A stretch of 64,000 bases of DNA from Actinernus sp. WN-2022 (GCA_030867875.1 JAOWCC010001368.1:806001-870000), one strand, 5' to 3'; positions 38,401 through 46,596 are shown, counted from the stretch's first letter. The notes: generated by a model not told the origin, from the sequence alone. Translations and numbers: made by a program.

Positions 38401-41400
38401 AATTCTTCATTGTTATTTATTATTGTCGTAAACTTTACATTGTTATGTCAGATAACTGAGGAGTTTTCAACCAGTTGTCCCCCATCACCAACCTCTGGAG
38501 GCGCAGCACAGGTTCAGAGATCTAATGAGAAGACATTTAAAGTTTGCATAACACCAAAGCCTCCATCATCTCCAAGAAGGCCACACAAATCAAAAGTATC
38601 ATGTCAAGTGACCAAACCTCCCCAACAAAACTCACCGTGTCCAGTGAATAACATACCACAGGGAAGGACATCACACTGGGTGGCGATTGCACATCATGGG
38701 AACACACTCAGTCAAGGTATTGCACTTACTAATCAGAGGAACTCACCTATCAAAGAAAATGCATCCAACCTAGGGAATTCTATCAATCCCGGGAACATAG
38801 CCAATCAAATGAGTTCACCTTGTCAAGTAAGTACGTGGATTATTCCTAACAGCAGACCTCTGTCAAGTCCATATGTCATACGGACCAGTGGCACAGTGAC
38901 AAGTAGTATTAATGTCCCGATTGGCTACAGACCTGTCGTCAACAATGACTTACGACTTCAACCACCAGCAAAAGAGACTTGCAGTAGTAAAGAGAATGCC
39001 ACCTGTGGAAATGCTGATAACATGTCAGGCTTAACTCTCAACAGAACTTTGGGATCGTCTGGTGACCTGGTGAAAACAAGTCAACATGTAACTACATCTT
39101 CATCTCTTCTGAACGCCAGTAGCACGACCTCCCCATCAACATTTTTCACGTCTGCATCAGTAGGAACTTTTAATCACTGTATCACAACAACGCAGAGCCA
39201 TATACAGACAGGAGTGAGCTTAGTGAATTCTAACATCTCTCGTAGTCCATTACCAGCTAATGAAGACGCCACAGCTCTGCATTTAGCAGGTAGGGGTATG
39301 AATATGAGTTCCATGGATAGATCATTGCACAAAGATATGTCGCACATTGTGGATAATGTTGATCCACCATTATGCTTCCCATTCAGCCCAGTATCAGTAC
39401 CGACATTAAATCGTGATGCAACAGAACTGTCTTCCAAGAGATCTACAAATGGAGGCACCTCAAATGGTGAAATACCCTGTACAGAAGGTTGTGGTAGCAG
39501 TACCAATTCTGTATCAGAAATTTCCTCACGTTCGGTGTCAGTGGCGGCAGCAGCAAATTCTGAAAACATAACTTCATGTTTTGGGAATTGTGAGTCTTTA
39601 TACTCTACTTCATCTTCAAGCCTTAACTACCAGTCAGCAGCAGTTGAACCTGGAACTAGTCCATCTAGTGATTATGGCAGCTTGATATCTGAATCTGGTA
39701 CTCGCCTTAGTTGTTCTGGGTCTGAATCATTTTCCGAAATAGGCAGCCAATCTGCAAGCCAAGAAGGGATTTTTGATGGACTATTCCGCATACCTCGCCC
39801 TGTGCCATTAGACAACAGACAACCATTTGAACGATGTTCTGCCATTGAGGGTAGTCACGTATTCAATACACCTGGACTATTAAACTCACAAACAATGGAC
39901 AATACTAACAGAGTGGCGAACAGCCCACTAGATACACACCATCTGGCCGGCTATATGGGGTTTGACATGCCTGAACTTCCCCCTCTCGACGCATTTGAGG
40001 ATGGAATGTTAAACTACGACCTTAGCACAGTTTTGCCAGAGTACTTTAGCACCTCAGACGAGCCTTTGGTTGAAAGTTGTCAAAACCGGAATGATTCAGC
40101 AATTCATCCAATGGGTGATTTCTCCAGTGCAAATAACCCTTCAAAGCAAGGACAACATGCTAAAGATGCCTACATCACTGACCCTTCTGCTGCTTCACCT
40201 GGCGCTCGTGGAGCCATTGCACACTCACCATATTCTGTTATCAGCCCAACGGCTGATGTCATCATGACGACATCTGATGTCACTAGACCTAAGGATGTAC
40301 GGGACTCAGGAGGTCAAATGAATAATGTGCATTCCGTGAGGTTACCTTCCCCCAAAAGGAGTGAACTACATCAAACAGTGAGTTGTTTGACGTCATCTTC
40401 TTATCAGACCGTGACTCCTCCAAGAGTATTTTCAGAACAAGGGCCACATGGTATTGATACAATGGTCCATCTTTCATCTAACTGCTCGGCAGACCAAACA
40501 AGTACAGCCAGTAGTTGTGTAACTAGGGTTGTACCAGAATCGGCACGTATTACAGACTTCTCCCCTGAGTGGTCATATCCGGTGGGTGGGGTCAAGGTCC
40601 TGGTTACGGGCGAGTGGTCCATGTCTGATATGTCCTACACGTGTTTGTTTGATGGCTGCAGTGTGGAAGCCACTTTAGTGCAGATCGGTGTACTTCGCTG
40701 CTACTGCCCGTCCCACGATCCAGGCCTGGTTACCCTGCAGGTGGCTTGTAACGGGTTTATCGTTAGCAATGCCTGCGTGTTTGAGTACAGGGCATGTGAC
40801 ATGCCTAGTGGAACAACTACCAGACATGAGTGGCTGGCAATGGATGAAGCACGCTTCAAGCTAGCCATGTTAGACAGACTGGAGCGTCTGGAGGCCAGCC
40901 TTGGGTTACCAGCAGCCAGTAATGGAGCTGTTAGTAGGGGGCAGCAGCAGGAAATGACTTTCGAGCAACGTGTAATGAGGGCCTGCAGGGCTCTATGTAC
41001 CACCCAAACTGCAGAAGACAGTTTAGCAGAGCTGCAAAAGCCATTCCGTGGCATGACACTCATCCATCTCGCGGCAGCTCTTGGTTTTTCAGAACTCGTT
41101 CATGAACTAATAACAATGAGGCATACCGATATTTGTGACGTCATACGACAGGAAGTAGACCCAACGAGGAAAGATGAGTTTGCTTGTACGCCACTCATGT
41201 GGGCATGCGCATTGGGTCACAATGAAGTGGTCTCTGAGATGCTGTACTGTGATGTTAACACACTTTTGATCCCTGATGCTAGGGGACGCATGCCACTGCA
41301 GGTTGCACGAGATCGTGGGTACTTTGAGGTTGTAGACTGCATCGAAGAGTTCTTCGCCACGTGTCCCAGGAGGTAAATACAAAATCTTGAAGTTAACTAA

Positions 41401-44400
41401 ACTGTGAAATGATCTCGAAATAATTTCAGAACCATAAACCACAAAAACGTAAAAGAGGTCTGCAGTTTTCCTCGCTGCTTTAACAATCATGGCAATAAAT
41501 GTAAAACCATTGCTTTTAAGTTAAACAATACTTCCTCAAATACCCAGTATTTGACATTAAGTTAATCAATTATTTTTTTTCCTAGTCAATCTGGGTTAAT
41601 CTGTAGCCCACTGAGTGAGGACGAGGAAGACATCACAGATAGCGCCCCAGGGTCCCCTCCCCAGACTAGCAGTGCATCAGCTGCCCATCACAATAATACA
41701 ACCTTCTGTAGAACACCTGAAGAAACCACATACACTGACCGTGCCTGCTCACCCATGGCAGTGGAGGAGGACCTGTACACCACTGGTGTACCTCTTGGAC
41801 ATGCCCTGGTACAGGTTCATGCTATGATCAATGAAGCTGAGCTTGAAGCTGACCTACAGAGCCTTGCCACCCGTATACCTGGTCAATTCTCCTCAGTCCA
41901 CGAGGAAGCTGAGCACTTAGCGGCTGCAGGAGGCAGGAGCTTGTCAGGAGGGAGGTTCAGATCCTTCAGCTCAGCCTCATCACAGAGTTCCCCTCCATCC
42001 TCCAAGTCTTCCCTGTCCCCAGGATCTCCCAACTTTTTGAACTCACCACATTCATCACCTGCTGTGTCTCCTGACACTAAGGAATTTCACGAGTTCCTGT
42101 GCAGCTCAAAGAAACTCCTGGAAAAGAACTTTTCAGAATTGACGCTAACAGGTAATCTTATATCCTTTTTGACTATTGGCAGTATTTACTTCTTGAATTA
42201 TACCCGTAATTTAGGAGCCTCTTGTTGCAGACGTCAGTTCTGACATGAAATCTACTCTAACCCACCTCCATAGAAACCTTTGTTGGTAGTGGAGTGCAGC
42301 CAACTCACCAAAAACCCGACTTGGCCACTAGACTACCACCCCTAACCATTTGAATTGCTTACCCTGTGTTTGATAGATGTGTTTTTCATACTACGCTCTC
42401 TACACTGTGGAGAACATGTACATTGTTTACTGTACTGTGCTCACTGTATTGTCTTCACTACACTAGCTACTAATACCATTTATCAATCATCGTAGATCGT
42501 GAGCAGCGTGAGTTGTACCAGGCGGCCATGATTATACAAGAGGCCTATCGCTCCTACAAGGTACAGACCCTGGTGGCTAAACACCAAGAGTAGGCCTGTT
42601 ATATTCTTGTATTAAAATTTAGTTCTTCTTTCTGACTTCTCACCTTAATAAACTACAGGTTACATTTTCACCTTTGAACATTGATACCGCCTTCCGGTTA
42701 GTTCAGTGGTAAAGCACTGGTCTGTCGTGCGAGAGGTCACCGGTTCATATCCCAGCTGGACCAATGCTCAGGGTCTTAAAATAACGGAGTGCTGCCTTTG
42801 TGAAACAATCGTATTCTCGAACTGCAAATTATTAATCCCTTCACTTCTTCTCGGACAAGCACGTTAAATCGGAGGCACACTGGTTAATGCCATCATCATC
42901 ATTATTTATTACTTGTCTTCTGTAGACGAGACGTCAGCAGCGTGACCAAGAAATGCAAGCCGCTGTGTTGATTCAGAATCATTATCGCAGATACAAACAG
43001 GTTTGTACACTGGCAACCCAAGTTTTGCTTACGGCTTCATTTCTCTATAATAGTGGCAGCAATGTGGGAGTTTGTACTGAATTATTTTCAATCAATAAGC
43101 CTGCTTTAATTCACTGTTTCTGGTTCCCCGTTTACCCTCAACTATGATTCGCCAAAGCCTCCCCCCACTAACGGCTGGGCGCGCGGTCAACACACCATGT
43201 CCGTGACGTCATCTGATTAAAATTCAATATTCATTTATTCATTTTATTTTCATTCGATTCCGCGTAAACTTTCAACACAGTTTCGTAAACAAGGTCTGTG
43301 GGAGTCCAGAAAAACAAACAGATCTCAAATGCATTAAATTGCCGTGGAGTTGGAGCTCTTGGAAACCAACTCGCTTGTTCGGAAAAGAAGTTTATTTAGA
43401 AATCGCACTTTTATCAAAATTACAAACCTTGGGTATATCGTTGTAGCCAATTTTATAAACTTTAAAATGAGGTATAATTTATCAAAATACGACGAATATT
43501 CGAGACGCTACTTAATTTTATCCGGAACAGTACCCTGAAGGTATACGATAACCTTAATATGGAGTCGTTCGTCTTTTCTTCTCCGATAAAGGCAGCATTA
43601 ATTTTCTTTGAGCTGACGGTTTCCCAAGTGACTTTCCAGAGCCGGTGCGTTACCGACAAAGTGTCTTCACCCGAAAACTACATGTAACTCTAAAACTAAC
43701 TAACTGAAAACTAACTGCTTCCTTGTGTGAAACCTTGAATTCTTCGAAACCAAACTTTTCCAGAGCAAATTTAAACGCATTTCGGAACAGCAATCGATAT
43801 AAATTATGCAAATACATTCAGCGACAGGAATTTAGTGGCGAGTTTGTCATTGGCTAAAACCAACAATGTCTCAGCTCGCGCGCTCAGCCGTGAGTGGGGA
43901 GAGGATCGCAGGCTCACCGAAACCCCCACGGCTGGAAACCGAGCCTAGTTCACCATTGGCGCCTATATTTTTACCTGGGGCTATTTGGGACTTCAATTCC
44001 GTCCGCTAGTCCCTCATCAATCCCGTACTGTATTTTACATCTAATCTTATATATTGTCTAATTTACGATTGATGGAACCTCTGGGAAAAAGAAAGAGACC
44101 AGTAGGAAATCTCACACAGCTGCCAGCATTATAGTGTGAAGGCTCGGTGTGTTTGAAACTCACTGATATCAGTGTAACTGTGATGTATTTTATGATCGAG
44201 GAGGAAGAGGGGGTTATCCAGTCCAGTCCATATATGTTTGTAAACCATTGTCATTGTGCTTCCAGTATGCCGTTTTCAAGAAGATGACGCAAGCGGCGCT
44301 AATCATTCAGAACCAATACCGTGCTTATCGCGAGCACGAGCAGTTCAAGAAAAGTCGCAGGGCTGCCGCCATCATTCAAAACCACTTTAGAATATACCGT

Positions 44401-46596
44401 CAGAGGCGCCAGTCACAGAGACGACGAGAGGAATACAAAACGAAGCAGCAGGAGGCTCGCTTCATGAGACAAGCTTCAAATAGGTACGCATAGTGACGTC
44501 ATGATAGTGGAAACACCGAGCGACGAACTGTAGACACCAAAACAGAATTACTTCGTCGATCCCTGAGTGAACGTCCCGTTATTGTAGGTTTGCATGTCAC
44601 TGTGGTATGTCAATAGAGTGTCCTAATCCTAGCTGTGTATGTCAATAAAGTGCCCTAATCCTAGGTGTATGTCAATAGAGTGCCCTAATCCTAGGTGTGT
44701 ATGTCAATAGAGTGCCCTAATCCTAGGTGTGTATGCCAATAGAGTGCCCTAATCCTAGGTGTGCATGTCAATAGAGTGCCCTAATCCTAGGTGTGTATGT
44801 CAATAGAGTGCCCTAATTGCTGCGAAGGCGATAGCCGTAGCAGCATCCCTAATTTGGGCTCCCTGTGGTGGACTTGAATTAGGTGGATGCTTCCTAGGAT
44901 TTTGCGATGTCCACAACATTTGCCTCGATCTGGTGCTTGACGTCATGCTCAGCGGTAATGTCACTCGTGGCGTTTTCCTCGACGGTGTTGTTGAATAGGC
45001 CCTTTGCAGCTAACAGTCACGTGCTGATATATTACTTCGTTAACGAATGAATTGAGCTCGTGATCCCCATGGGAAAGACGTTGCCATGGATACTGGAGAG
45101 CAAGCTATCTTTAAAAACGCAGTTTTAGAAAGATCGACAATCGATTGGAGGTGGAAAATAGCATTTACAAACAGGTTTTGCTAATAACACTACCGATCTC
45201 GTACAAGGCCTTTGAATAAATGAAGTCACATATTTTTTGCTCTCCAGTACAACCACGTGATTTGTTAGCTGCAAAGGGCCCATTGCGTTAGTGACCTTCG
45301 ACGGCGAATTCGGTAAGTATTTTCCCCTCAAACAACATGATTCTAGTGGGAAACGTTATTGAAACGTTTTTCCAAGGCATCTGGAAACTTTGGAGTTTGT
45401 ATAACAGGAAAATTCTGCTGATTTTCTTTGCTAAGCACAACACACCGTGTGATCTATGTGATCAAGGCGCGAATGGAATTTCCTGTGTTGTCGCTAGTGA
45501 AAGCAGGTAAATATGCTCAAAGACGAATGGACCAACATGACAAACAAGATCAACTGACTTACTTTGTTCATACCGAGCAACAAAACAAAACGATCAAACA
45601 TGACTGTTGTTTTACAACTGAGACAAATGCCGTTGTCGGCCAGTCAAATGATGGGAGGTCGTTGTGCCAACTGAATGACAGGCTATTGTGCCAACCAAAT
45701 GACAAGCTATTAACTGAGACAAATGACAGGCCGTTGTGCCAACAAGGCCATTGCGCCAACAAATGAGCCAACCAACTGTGGTTGCAATTTGCATAGGGAA
45801 TCATTCAACCAATCAATATGTACTGACATAGAAACTGATGAATCACAGAATTTTCCTGATGCTTTGGAAAAAAGTTCAAAGGATTATTTATTTCCGGTGT
45901 CGAGGGGAAGGTCGGAATAGAAAGAAACGTGACACAATTTGAAAATTGGAACTATCGAAAATTGAAATAAACGTTTCGTACCATGCCACTGCCCTTGATG
46001 ATTGCAGTCATGTGTCTTGCAAGATGGTGCCACAGAGTCATTGCACTGGAGTCACATGACCTGTGCAAAACCTGTATTTTATTGTATTCTTTATTTTAGT
46101 ACTAAAGACTACATACCAATAACCTCTCTACTCTGCTCTGTCCGTCAATTTTTTTTCATTCGTTCAAAGTACCAAAAAAATCTATAACTTCACTTCGCAG
46201 CACTTCCCTCTCTATTAGAAACTTCTAGTCCTAGGTGTGTATGTCAATAGAGTGCCCTAATCCTAGGTGTGTATGCCAATAGAGTGCCCTAATCCTAGGT
46301 GTGTATGTCAATAGAGTGCCCTAATCCTAGGTGTATGTCAATGGAGTGCCCTAATCCTAGGTGTGTATGCCAATAGAGTGCCCTAATCCTAGGTGTGTAT
46401 GCCAATAGAGTGCCCTAATCCTAGGTGTGTATGCCAATAGAGTGCCCTAATCCTAGGTGTGTATGTCAATAGAGTGCCCTAATCCTAGGTGTGTATGTCA
46501 ATAGAGTGCCCCAATCTTAGCTGTGTATGCCAATAGAGTGCCCTAATCCTAACCTGACTTGTTTTTTTGTTGTTCAGGTCAAACACCACCCCGTAG
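17407..46596 (+). CDS. CAMTA: CAMTA, calmodulin-binding transcription activator (multi-exon, 5' end missing)
   Basis: CAMTA proteins bind DNA through a CG-1 domain and respond to calcium/calmodulin through IQ motifs in the nucleus. Exons placed by conserved protein plus GT/AG sites: 17407-17452, 25366-25458, 26060-26131, 35879-36002, 36424-36461, 38452-41372, 41586-42151, 42496-42560, 42926-43000, 44266-44483 and 46578-46596. All junction phases agree and no stop interrupts them. Domain order: CG-1 (first four exons), a long Ser/Thr-rich linker, TIG, ankyrin repeats, four IQ motifs, as in animal CAMTA. The exons for the protein start and the CG-1 N-terminus (the HRWNTNEE-type region) were not found. 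The span of over 29 kb comes from introns full of mobile elements. Confidence 0.92.
17585..17725 (+). repeat. Tandem duplication of ~90 bp
   Basis: AGCAGTTGCCCAGAYATYTC followed by CCACATTAACCCCATTATGT occurs at about 17600 and again at about 17681, inside CAMTA intron sequence. A run of 17 C residues follows at about 17771. Confidence 0.7.
18139..18880 (+). pseudogene. LINE ORF1, coiled coil plus RNA-binding fold
   Basis: Starts MPVDGQRTRRETSSSSS. A coiled coil (LLELNQRVKVAEDKLAQVEA) is followed by NEQYSRRSNVRIFGIQVSEG, the signature of the RNA-recognition domain in L1-type ORF1 proteins. Then SHKTKAKLMKSKKTLKGTHF and FINKDLTCHNLELLKKARES follow in a shifted frame. A stop near 18436 and a frameshift near 18600 break it. 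The family role is RNA chaperone of the retrotransposition particle. Confidence 0.75.
19057..19683 (+). repeat. 19 bp minisatellite, ~33 copies, inside the LINE
   Basis: Unit TGATTATTATGGTACATAC, with a few copies reading ATCATGG or ATTTTGG. The last unit runs directly into the endonuclease start, so the array probably grew from the LINE's own sequence just upstream of ORF2. Confidence 0.95.
19684..21345 (+). pseudogene. LINE ORF2: endonuclease and reverse transcriptase
   Basis: Begins SLSLAHLNARSLNTPSKLDE (apurinic endonuclease start), then GVSKTWLND. After a deletion, RT motifs follow: VFLNISKEFDRVWHKRLFYK (about 20236), FLIYINDLTSNISSDSFLYA and DDTALLE (about 20430-20510). The C-terminal part HSLRIRTERFKKSYLPSTIS, YWNDLPLHLHE ends near 21313. 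Frames shift near 20310, 20410 and 21140. Confidence 0.85.
21346..23090. other. CAMTA intron sequence, nothing recognisable
   Basis: No similarity to known proteins is seen in the short frames on either strand. The sequence is AT-rich with several poly-T runs. Confidence 0.4.
23092..23330 (+). repeat. Dispersed repeat, second copy of 15340-15560
   Basis: CAACCTAGGTTGGAATATCA followed by ATGATTCTAAAAAGG and a T/G-run and CCCCTCCCCT-rich tract matches the left part of the TA-flanked element at 15.3 kb. This copy has a TA microsatellite at about 23176-23199. Confidence 0.7.
23583..25093. mobile_element. Mutator-like DNA transposon (non-autonomous), 10 bp TSD
   Basis: AAATGATTAT occurs at 23573-23582 and 25094-25103, directly flanking inverted ends of about 90 bp (left GCCTGAATTTCAGCCGTC, right GACGGCTGAAATTCAGGC; both include AATGCCATCCAGTGACGTCA). 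Long TIRs with a 9-11 bp duplication are typical of Mutator-like elements. No transposase is seen in the 1.5 kb. It carries a nested G-run repeat and a telomere-like GGGTTAGGGTTAGGGTTAG near 24438. Confidence 0.75.
24525..24885. mobile_element. Nested repeat with G-run/C-run ends
   Basis: Starts with a run of about 18 G after CCC, continues GTAGGGGTAGGGGTAGGGG, and contains several CATACCCTGTTCAAGA-type motifs. It ends TATATGGGAGTA plus a run of about 21 C, then GGG. The G-run and C-run form inverted ends. It is probably related to the insertion at 10940-11150. Confidence 0.55.
25135..25300 (+). repeat. SINE 3'-tail fragment
   Basis: GCAAATTGTTAGATCTTCAT followed by GTCTTCTCGGATAAGAACGTGAAA resembles the tail of the tRNA-derived SINE at 42688-42895 (CTTCACTTCTTCTCGGACAA). 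The tRNA-like head is absent. Confidence 0.5.
25366..25458 (+). CDS. CAMTA: CAMTA exon, CG-1 domain
   Basis: 93 bp exon (31 codons) between CTTGCAAG and GTATGT. It encodes DYRKDGYTWKKRTKTSTTRE and then DHFKRKILGIP, the most conserved DNA-binding part of CG-1 (YRKDGYCWKKRKDGKTTRED in vertebrates). Both ends are phase 0. Confidence 0.9.
25738..25850 (+). repeat. Dispersed repeat copy B
   Basis: Shares TATACCACACCAGTGAATA and CTCTGATTGGCTACTC with 13905-14060. A short inverted pair (GTGAATATGA/TCATATTCAC) lies at its right end. Confidence 0.6.
26060..26131 (+). CDS. CAMTA: CAMTA exon, CG-1 domain
   Basis: 72 bp exon between CATTTTCAG and GTGAGT. It encodes CMSALYSHSAIIPTFHRRIY and then WLLQ, clearly the IIPTFHRRCYWLLQ block of CG-1. 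Phase 0 at both ends. Confidence 0.92.
26765..26882 (+). repeat. Diverged copies of the 23 bp satellite
   Basis: Five irregular copies of (A/G)AGTCGTTTGGTCNTACTGTAA lie just left of the TTAA element. The homogeneous array of the same unit lies just right of it at 28594. Confidence 0.7.
26887..28590. mobile_element. TTAA-flanked transposon, ~1.7 kb, long TIRs
   Basis: TTAA at 26883-26886 and 28591-28594 flanks inverted ends starting AGTGTTTATGAAACCAAAT. Similarity between the ends extends over about 150 bp, through TCTCTTTTTCGCCATTCA and AAAACTGTCCGG. TTAA duplication is the hallmark of piggyBac-type transposition. The internal frame 27705-28091 (128 codons) is not recognisable as a transposase. 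A second palindrome is nested at 27222-27405. Confidence 0.75.
27222..27405. repeat. Nested palindromic MITE
   Basis: ACAAATAAAAGATGGTTCTC with CTTGTTCTATAA at the left mirrors TTATAGAACAAGGAGAACGA with TCTTTTATTTGT at the right; GTCTTGAGAG/CTCGAAAG lie further inside. Total about 185 bp. Confidence 0.65.
28594..29456 (-). repeat. 23 bp minisatellite, ~37 copies
   Basis: Unit (plus strand) GGAGTCGTTTGGTCGTAC followed by TGTAA; variants read GGCCGTAC, GGTCATAC or AATGAGTC. Because 23 is not a multiple of 3 and no frame of the unit holds a stop, the minus strand stays open for 329 codons with a 23-residue period. This is an artefact of the repeat, not evidence of a gene. Confidence 0.95.
29460..30325. 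other. CAMTA intron sequence with two weak coding-like patches
   Basis: Plus strand about 29757-29890 reads GKPRRGRKARGKNTRSNKYE and ends at a good donor, CCTGG/GTAAGT. Minus strand 30000-30248 reads MSSKLKRGCPWVSPKKKKKL, a basic protein ending at a stop. Neither is recognised; both could be transposon-derived. Confidence 0.3.
30330..30778. mobile_element. TTAA-flanked MITE, 449 bp
   Basis: TTAA at 30326-30329 and 30779-30782. The ends GGTGATGTTACACGAGACGA and its mirror are followed inward by ACGACGATTTTTCG/CGAAAAATCGTCGT. The interior is built of degenerate copies of the same ACGATTTTTAACG and GTTGCGC motifs. No coding capacity. Confidence 0.8.
31883..32122 (-). CDS. Small basic protein of the TTAA transposon
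   Basis: 79 codons. GGRGGKRVGAGRKK is a basic AT-hook-like N-terminal patch, followed by LRQLTKKINDRHWKSQHAAI and FKTWRELKG. This layout resembles the N-terminal DNA-binding segment of transposase-type proteins, but I do not recognise the family. It ends at the hairpin, suggesting truncation. Confidence 0.35.
   Translation of the reverse strand: MFEILMNEGSGGRGGKRVGAGRKKTPALRQLTKKINDRHWKSQHAAIYLSKQIFKTWRELKGQGTFGSDSAFAAESLQE
31890..31919. repeat. Perfect 12 bp hairpin
   Basis: AGTGACTCGGCC-GCGAA-GGCCGAGTCACT. GC-rich stem in an AT-rich setting; role unknown. Confidence 0.7.
32430..32560. repeat. AT microsatellite, ATTAATACT units
   Basis: Irregular TTATTA/ATATAT tract ending in (ATTAATACT)n. 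The reverse-complement unit (ATTAATAGT)n fills about 33225-33320, so the two tracts are inverted to each other. Confidence 0.8.
32569..32731. repeat. Long palindrome (MITE), ~65 bp arms
   Basis: TTTTGAGACGCCAATACCGA and ATTATATTGCCGGC on the left mirror GCCGGCAATATAATTCGGTA and TCGGCGTCTCAAAA on the right. Part of the same arm recurs at about 33158-33191 (GAGGCCAATACTATGTTATA, TTGGCGTCTCAAAA). Confidence 0.75.
33225..33320. repeat. AT microsatellite, ATTAATAGT units
   Basis: About ten units, ending at the TTAA target of the next transposon. Confidence 0.8.
33325..34340. mobile_element. piggyBac-like non-autonomous transposon, 1016 bp
   Basis: TTAA at 33321-33324 and 34341-34344. The inverted ends CCCTTTCACT/AGTGAAAGGG begin with CCC, as piggyBac ends do. 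Frames inside (33508-33819, 33959-34225) show no transposase motifs. Confidence 0.75.
34341..34490 (+). repeat. Microsatellite: TAATAACAC and TGTTATTAA units, then GTCGTC
   Basis: Simple repeats directly right of the TTAA element; the element probably inserted into an existing ATTAAT-rich microsatellite. Confidence 0.75.
34560..35227. other. CAMTA intron, no recognisable feature
   Basis: No conserved reading frame and no repeat structure noticed. Confidence 0.4.
35228..35625 (+). repeat. 56 bp tandem repeat, 7 copies
   Basis: Unit begins CATCCAATCAATGTTGAGTA and continues CAAGACAATAGGTCTAGTTA. Inner copies are practically identical; the first and last are variant. It lies about 250 bp upstream of the CG-1 exon at 35879. 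Confidence 0.92.
35879..36002 (+). CDS. CAMTA: CAMTA exon, end of CG-1 domain
   Basis: Follows the acceptor TTCTACAG. Encodes NPDVVLVHYVNLIEDL (NPDIVLVHYLN in vertebrates) and then a linker ending SEVSLM. The GTGAGT donor at 36003 keeps frame with the next exon; using GTCAGC at 35990 instead would bring a stop into frame. Confidence 0.85.
36424..36461 (+). CDS. CAMTA: CAMTA 38 bp microexon
   Basis: Between TTTTCCAG and GTCAGT. With the split codon from the previous exon it encodes YSGVSPQLIPDIK and ends at a codon boundary, joining cleanly to ITEEFSTS of the large exon. Support is from phase and splice signals only. Confidence 0.65.
36880..36985. repeat. Hairpin repeat in CAMTA intron
   Basis: GGCCTGGACC...TGTGACATAAATACCTTT at the left mirrors AAAAGGTATTTACATCACAGGCC at the right with a few mismatches. 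Confidence 0.55.
37165..38355. mobile_element. DNA transposon with TIRs, just upstream of CAMTA large exon
   Basis: Ends GGGAGTTGAAACGTGT/ACACGTTTCAACTCCC. A second inverted pair of 34 bp (ACACTCGTTCTCAATAACAC at 37317, mirrored at 38296-38329) shows that the left arm gained about 130 bp. The interior holds a 54 bp tandem array. It ends about 100 bp before the exon at 38452. Confidence 0.65.
37526..37840 (+). repeat. ~52-54 bp tandem repeat, 6 copies
   Basis: Unit ATCAAAATAGGGAAATCGCA then TAAACTTTGTGTGAGCGAGC, GGTTTGTGTATAAG; some copies lack TT or read CACATAAACT. Confidence 0.9.
38452..41372 (+). CDS. CAMTA: CAMTA large central exon: linker, TIG, ankyrin
   Basis: 2921 bp exon after ATGTCAG, ending at GTAAAT. 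The first ~700 codons are a Ser/Thr/Pro/Asn-rich linker with an acidic hydrophobic patch, MPELPPLDAFEDGMLNYDLS (about 39967-40026), a candidate activation segment. The TIG (IPT) fold starts at ITDFSPEWSYPVGGVKVLVT (about 40547) and ends near VFEYRAC (40800). Ankyrin repeats follow (GMTLIHLAAALGFSELVHEL near 41050; TPLMWACALGHNEVVSEM near 41190; GRMPLQVARDRGYFEVVDCI near 41285). A 2.9 kb exon without stops is strong evidence for an intact gene. Confidence 0.95.
41586..42151 (+). CDS. CAMTA: CAMTA exon after the ankyrin repeats
   Basis: 566 bp exon between TTTTCCTAG and GTAATC. Encodes an acidic, Ser-rich segment (SPLSEDEEDITDSAPGSPPQ; SSASSQSSPPSSKSSLSPGS) ending KEFHEFLCSSKKLLEKNFSE and LTLT. 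The same spacing to the first IQ motif is seen in vertebrate CAMTA (EFAQLTLSDHEQRELYEAA). Confidence 0.9.
42496..42560 (+). CDS. CAMTA: CAMTA IQ-motif exon 1
   Basis: 65 bp exon between ATCGTAG and GTACAG. Encodes DREQRELYQAAMIIQEAYRS and YK, an IQ-type calmodulin-binding helix. The split GAT codon joins the previous exon. Confidence 0.9.
42688..42895 (+). mobile_element. tRNA-derived SINE in CAMTA intron
   Basis: The head has RNA polymerase III boxes: GGTTAGTTCAGTGGTAAAGC (A box) and CCGGTTCATATCCC (B box, 42740-42753). The tail CTCAGGGTCTTAAAATAACG and CTTCACTTCTTCTCGGACAA resembles the fragment at 25.15 kb. The acceptor stem does not close as in a true tRNA, so it is a SINE rather than a tRNA gene. 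Confidence 0.65.
42926..43000 (+). CDS. CAMTA: CAMTA IQ-motif exon 2
   Basis: 75 bp exon between TTCTGTAG and GTTTGT. Encodes TRRQQRDQEMQAAVLIQNHY and RRYKQ, a second IQ motif. Phase 0 at both ends. Confidence 0.9.
44266..44483 (+). CDS. CAMTA: CAMTA IQ-motif exon 3
   Basis: Follows the acceptor GCTTCCAG. Encodes YAVFKKMTQAALIIQNQYRA, then RRAAAIIQNHFRIYRQRRQS, two further IQ motifs. It matches YALYKKMTQAAILIQSKFRS of vertebrate CAMTA1. The donor GTACGC at 44484 is plausible; if unspliced, the protein ends NRYA at the TAG at 44491-44493. Confidence 0.9.
44596..44818 (+). repeat. 32 bp minisatellite, array 1 (~7 copies)
   Basis: Unit GTGTGTATGTCAATAGAGTG then CCCTAATCCTAG. The array stops in mid-unit at CCCTAAT, and the same unit resumes at 46229. 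Confidence 0.92.
44819..46228. mobile_element. 1.4 kb insertion splitting the 32 bp minisatellite
   Basis: Sequence unlike the array separates two half-units. TGCTGCGAAG near the left edge (about 44819) mirrors CTTCGCAGCA near 46193-46202. It contains GGGCTCCCTGTGG, shared with 7.5 and 11.9 kb, and a nested MITE at 44998-45280. No recognisable protein. Confidence 0.5.
44998..45280. repeat. MITE with GGCCCTTTGCAGCTAAC ends
   Basis: GGCCCTTTGCAGCTAACA...TCACGTG at the left mirrors CACGTGATTTGTTAGCTGCA, AAGGGCC at the right; 283 bp in total. Confidence 0.65.
46229..46555 (+). repeat. 32 bp minisatellite, array 2 (~10 copies)
   Basis: Same unit as 44596-44818. It ends about 20 bp before the acceptor of the candidate last CAMTA coding exon. 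Confidence 0.92.
46578..46596 (+). CDS. CAMTA: CAMTA terminal coding exon (candidate)
   Basis: After TTTGTTGTTCAG, the phase fits the donor at 44484 and gives SNTTP then TAG at 46594-46596. About 850 bp of 3' untranslated sequence and an AATAAA follow. It rests on splice signals only. Confidence 0.5.

Noticed and set aside
42688..42760. A tRNA gene in the CAMTA intron.
   Set aside because: The B box is variant (GGTTCATATCC), the acceptor stem does not pair, and the downstream tail is shared with another copy, so it is a SINE.
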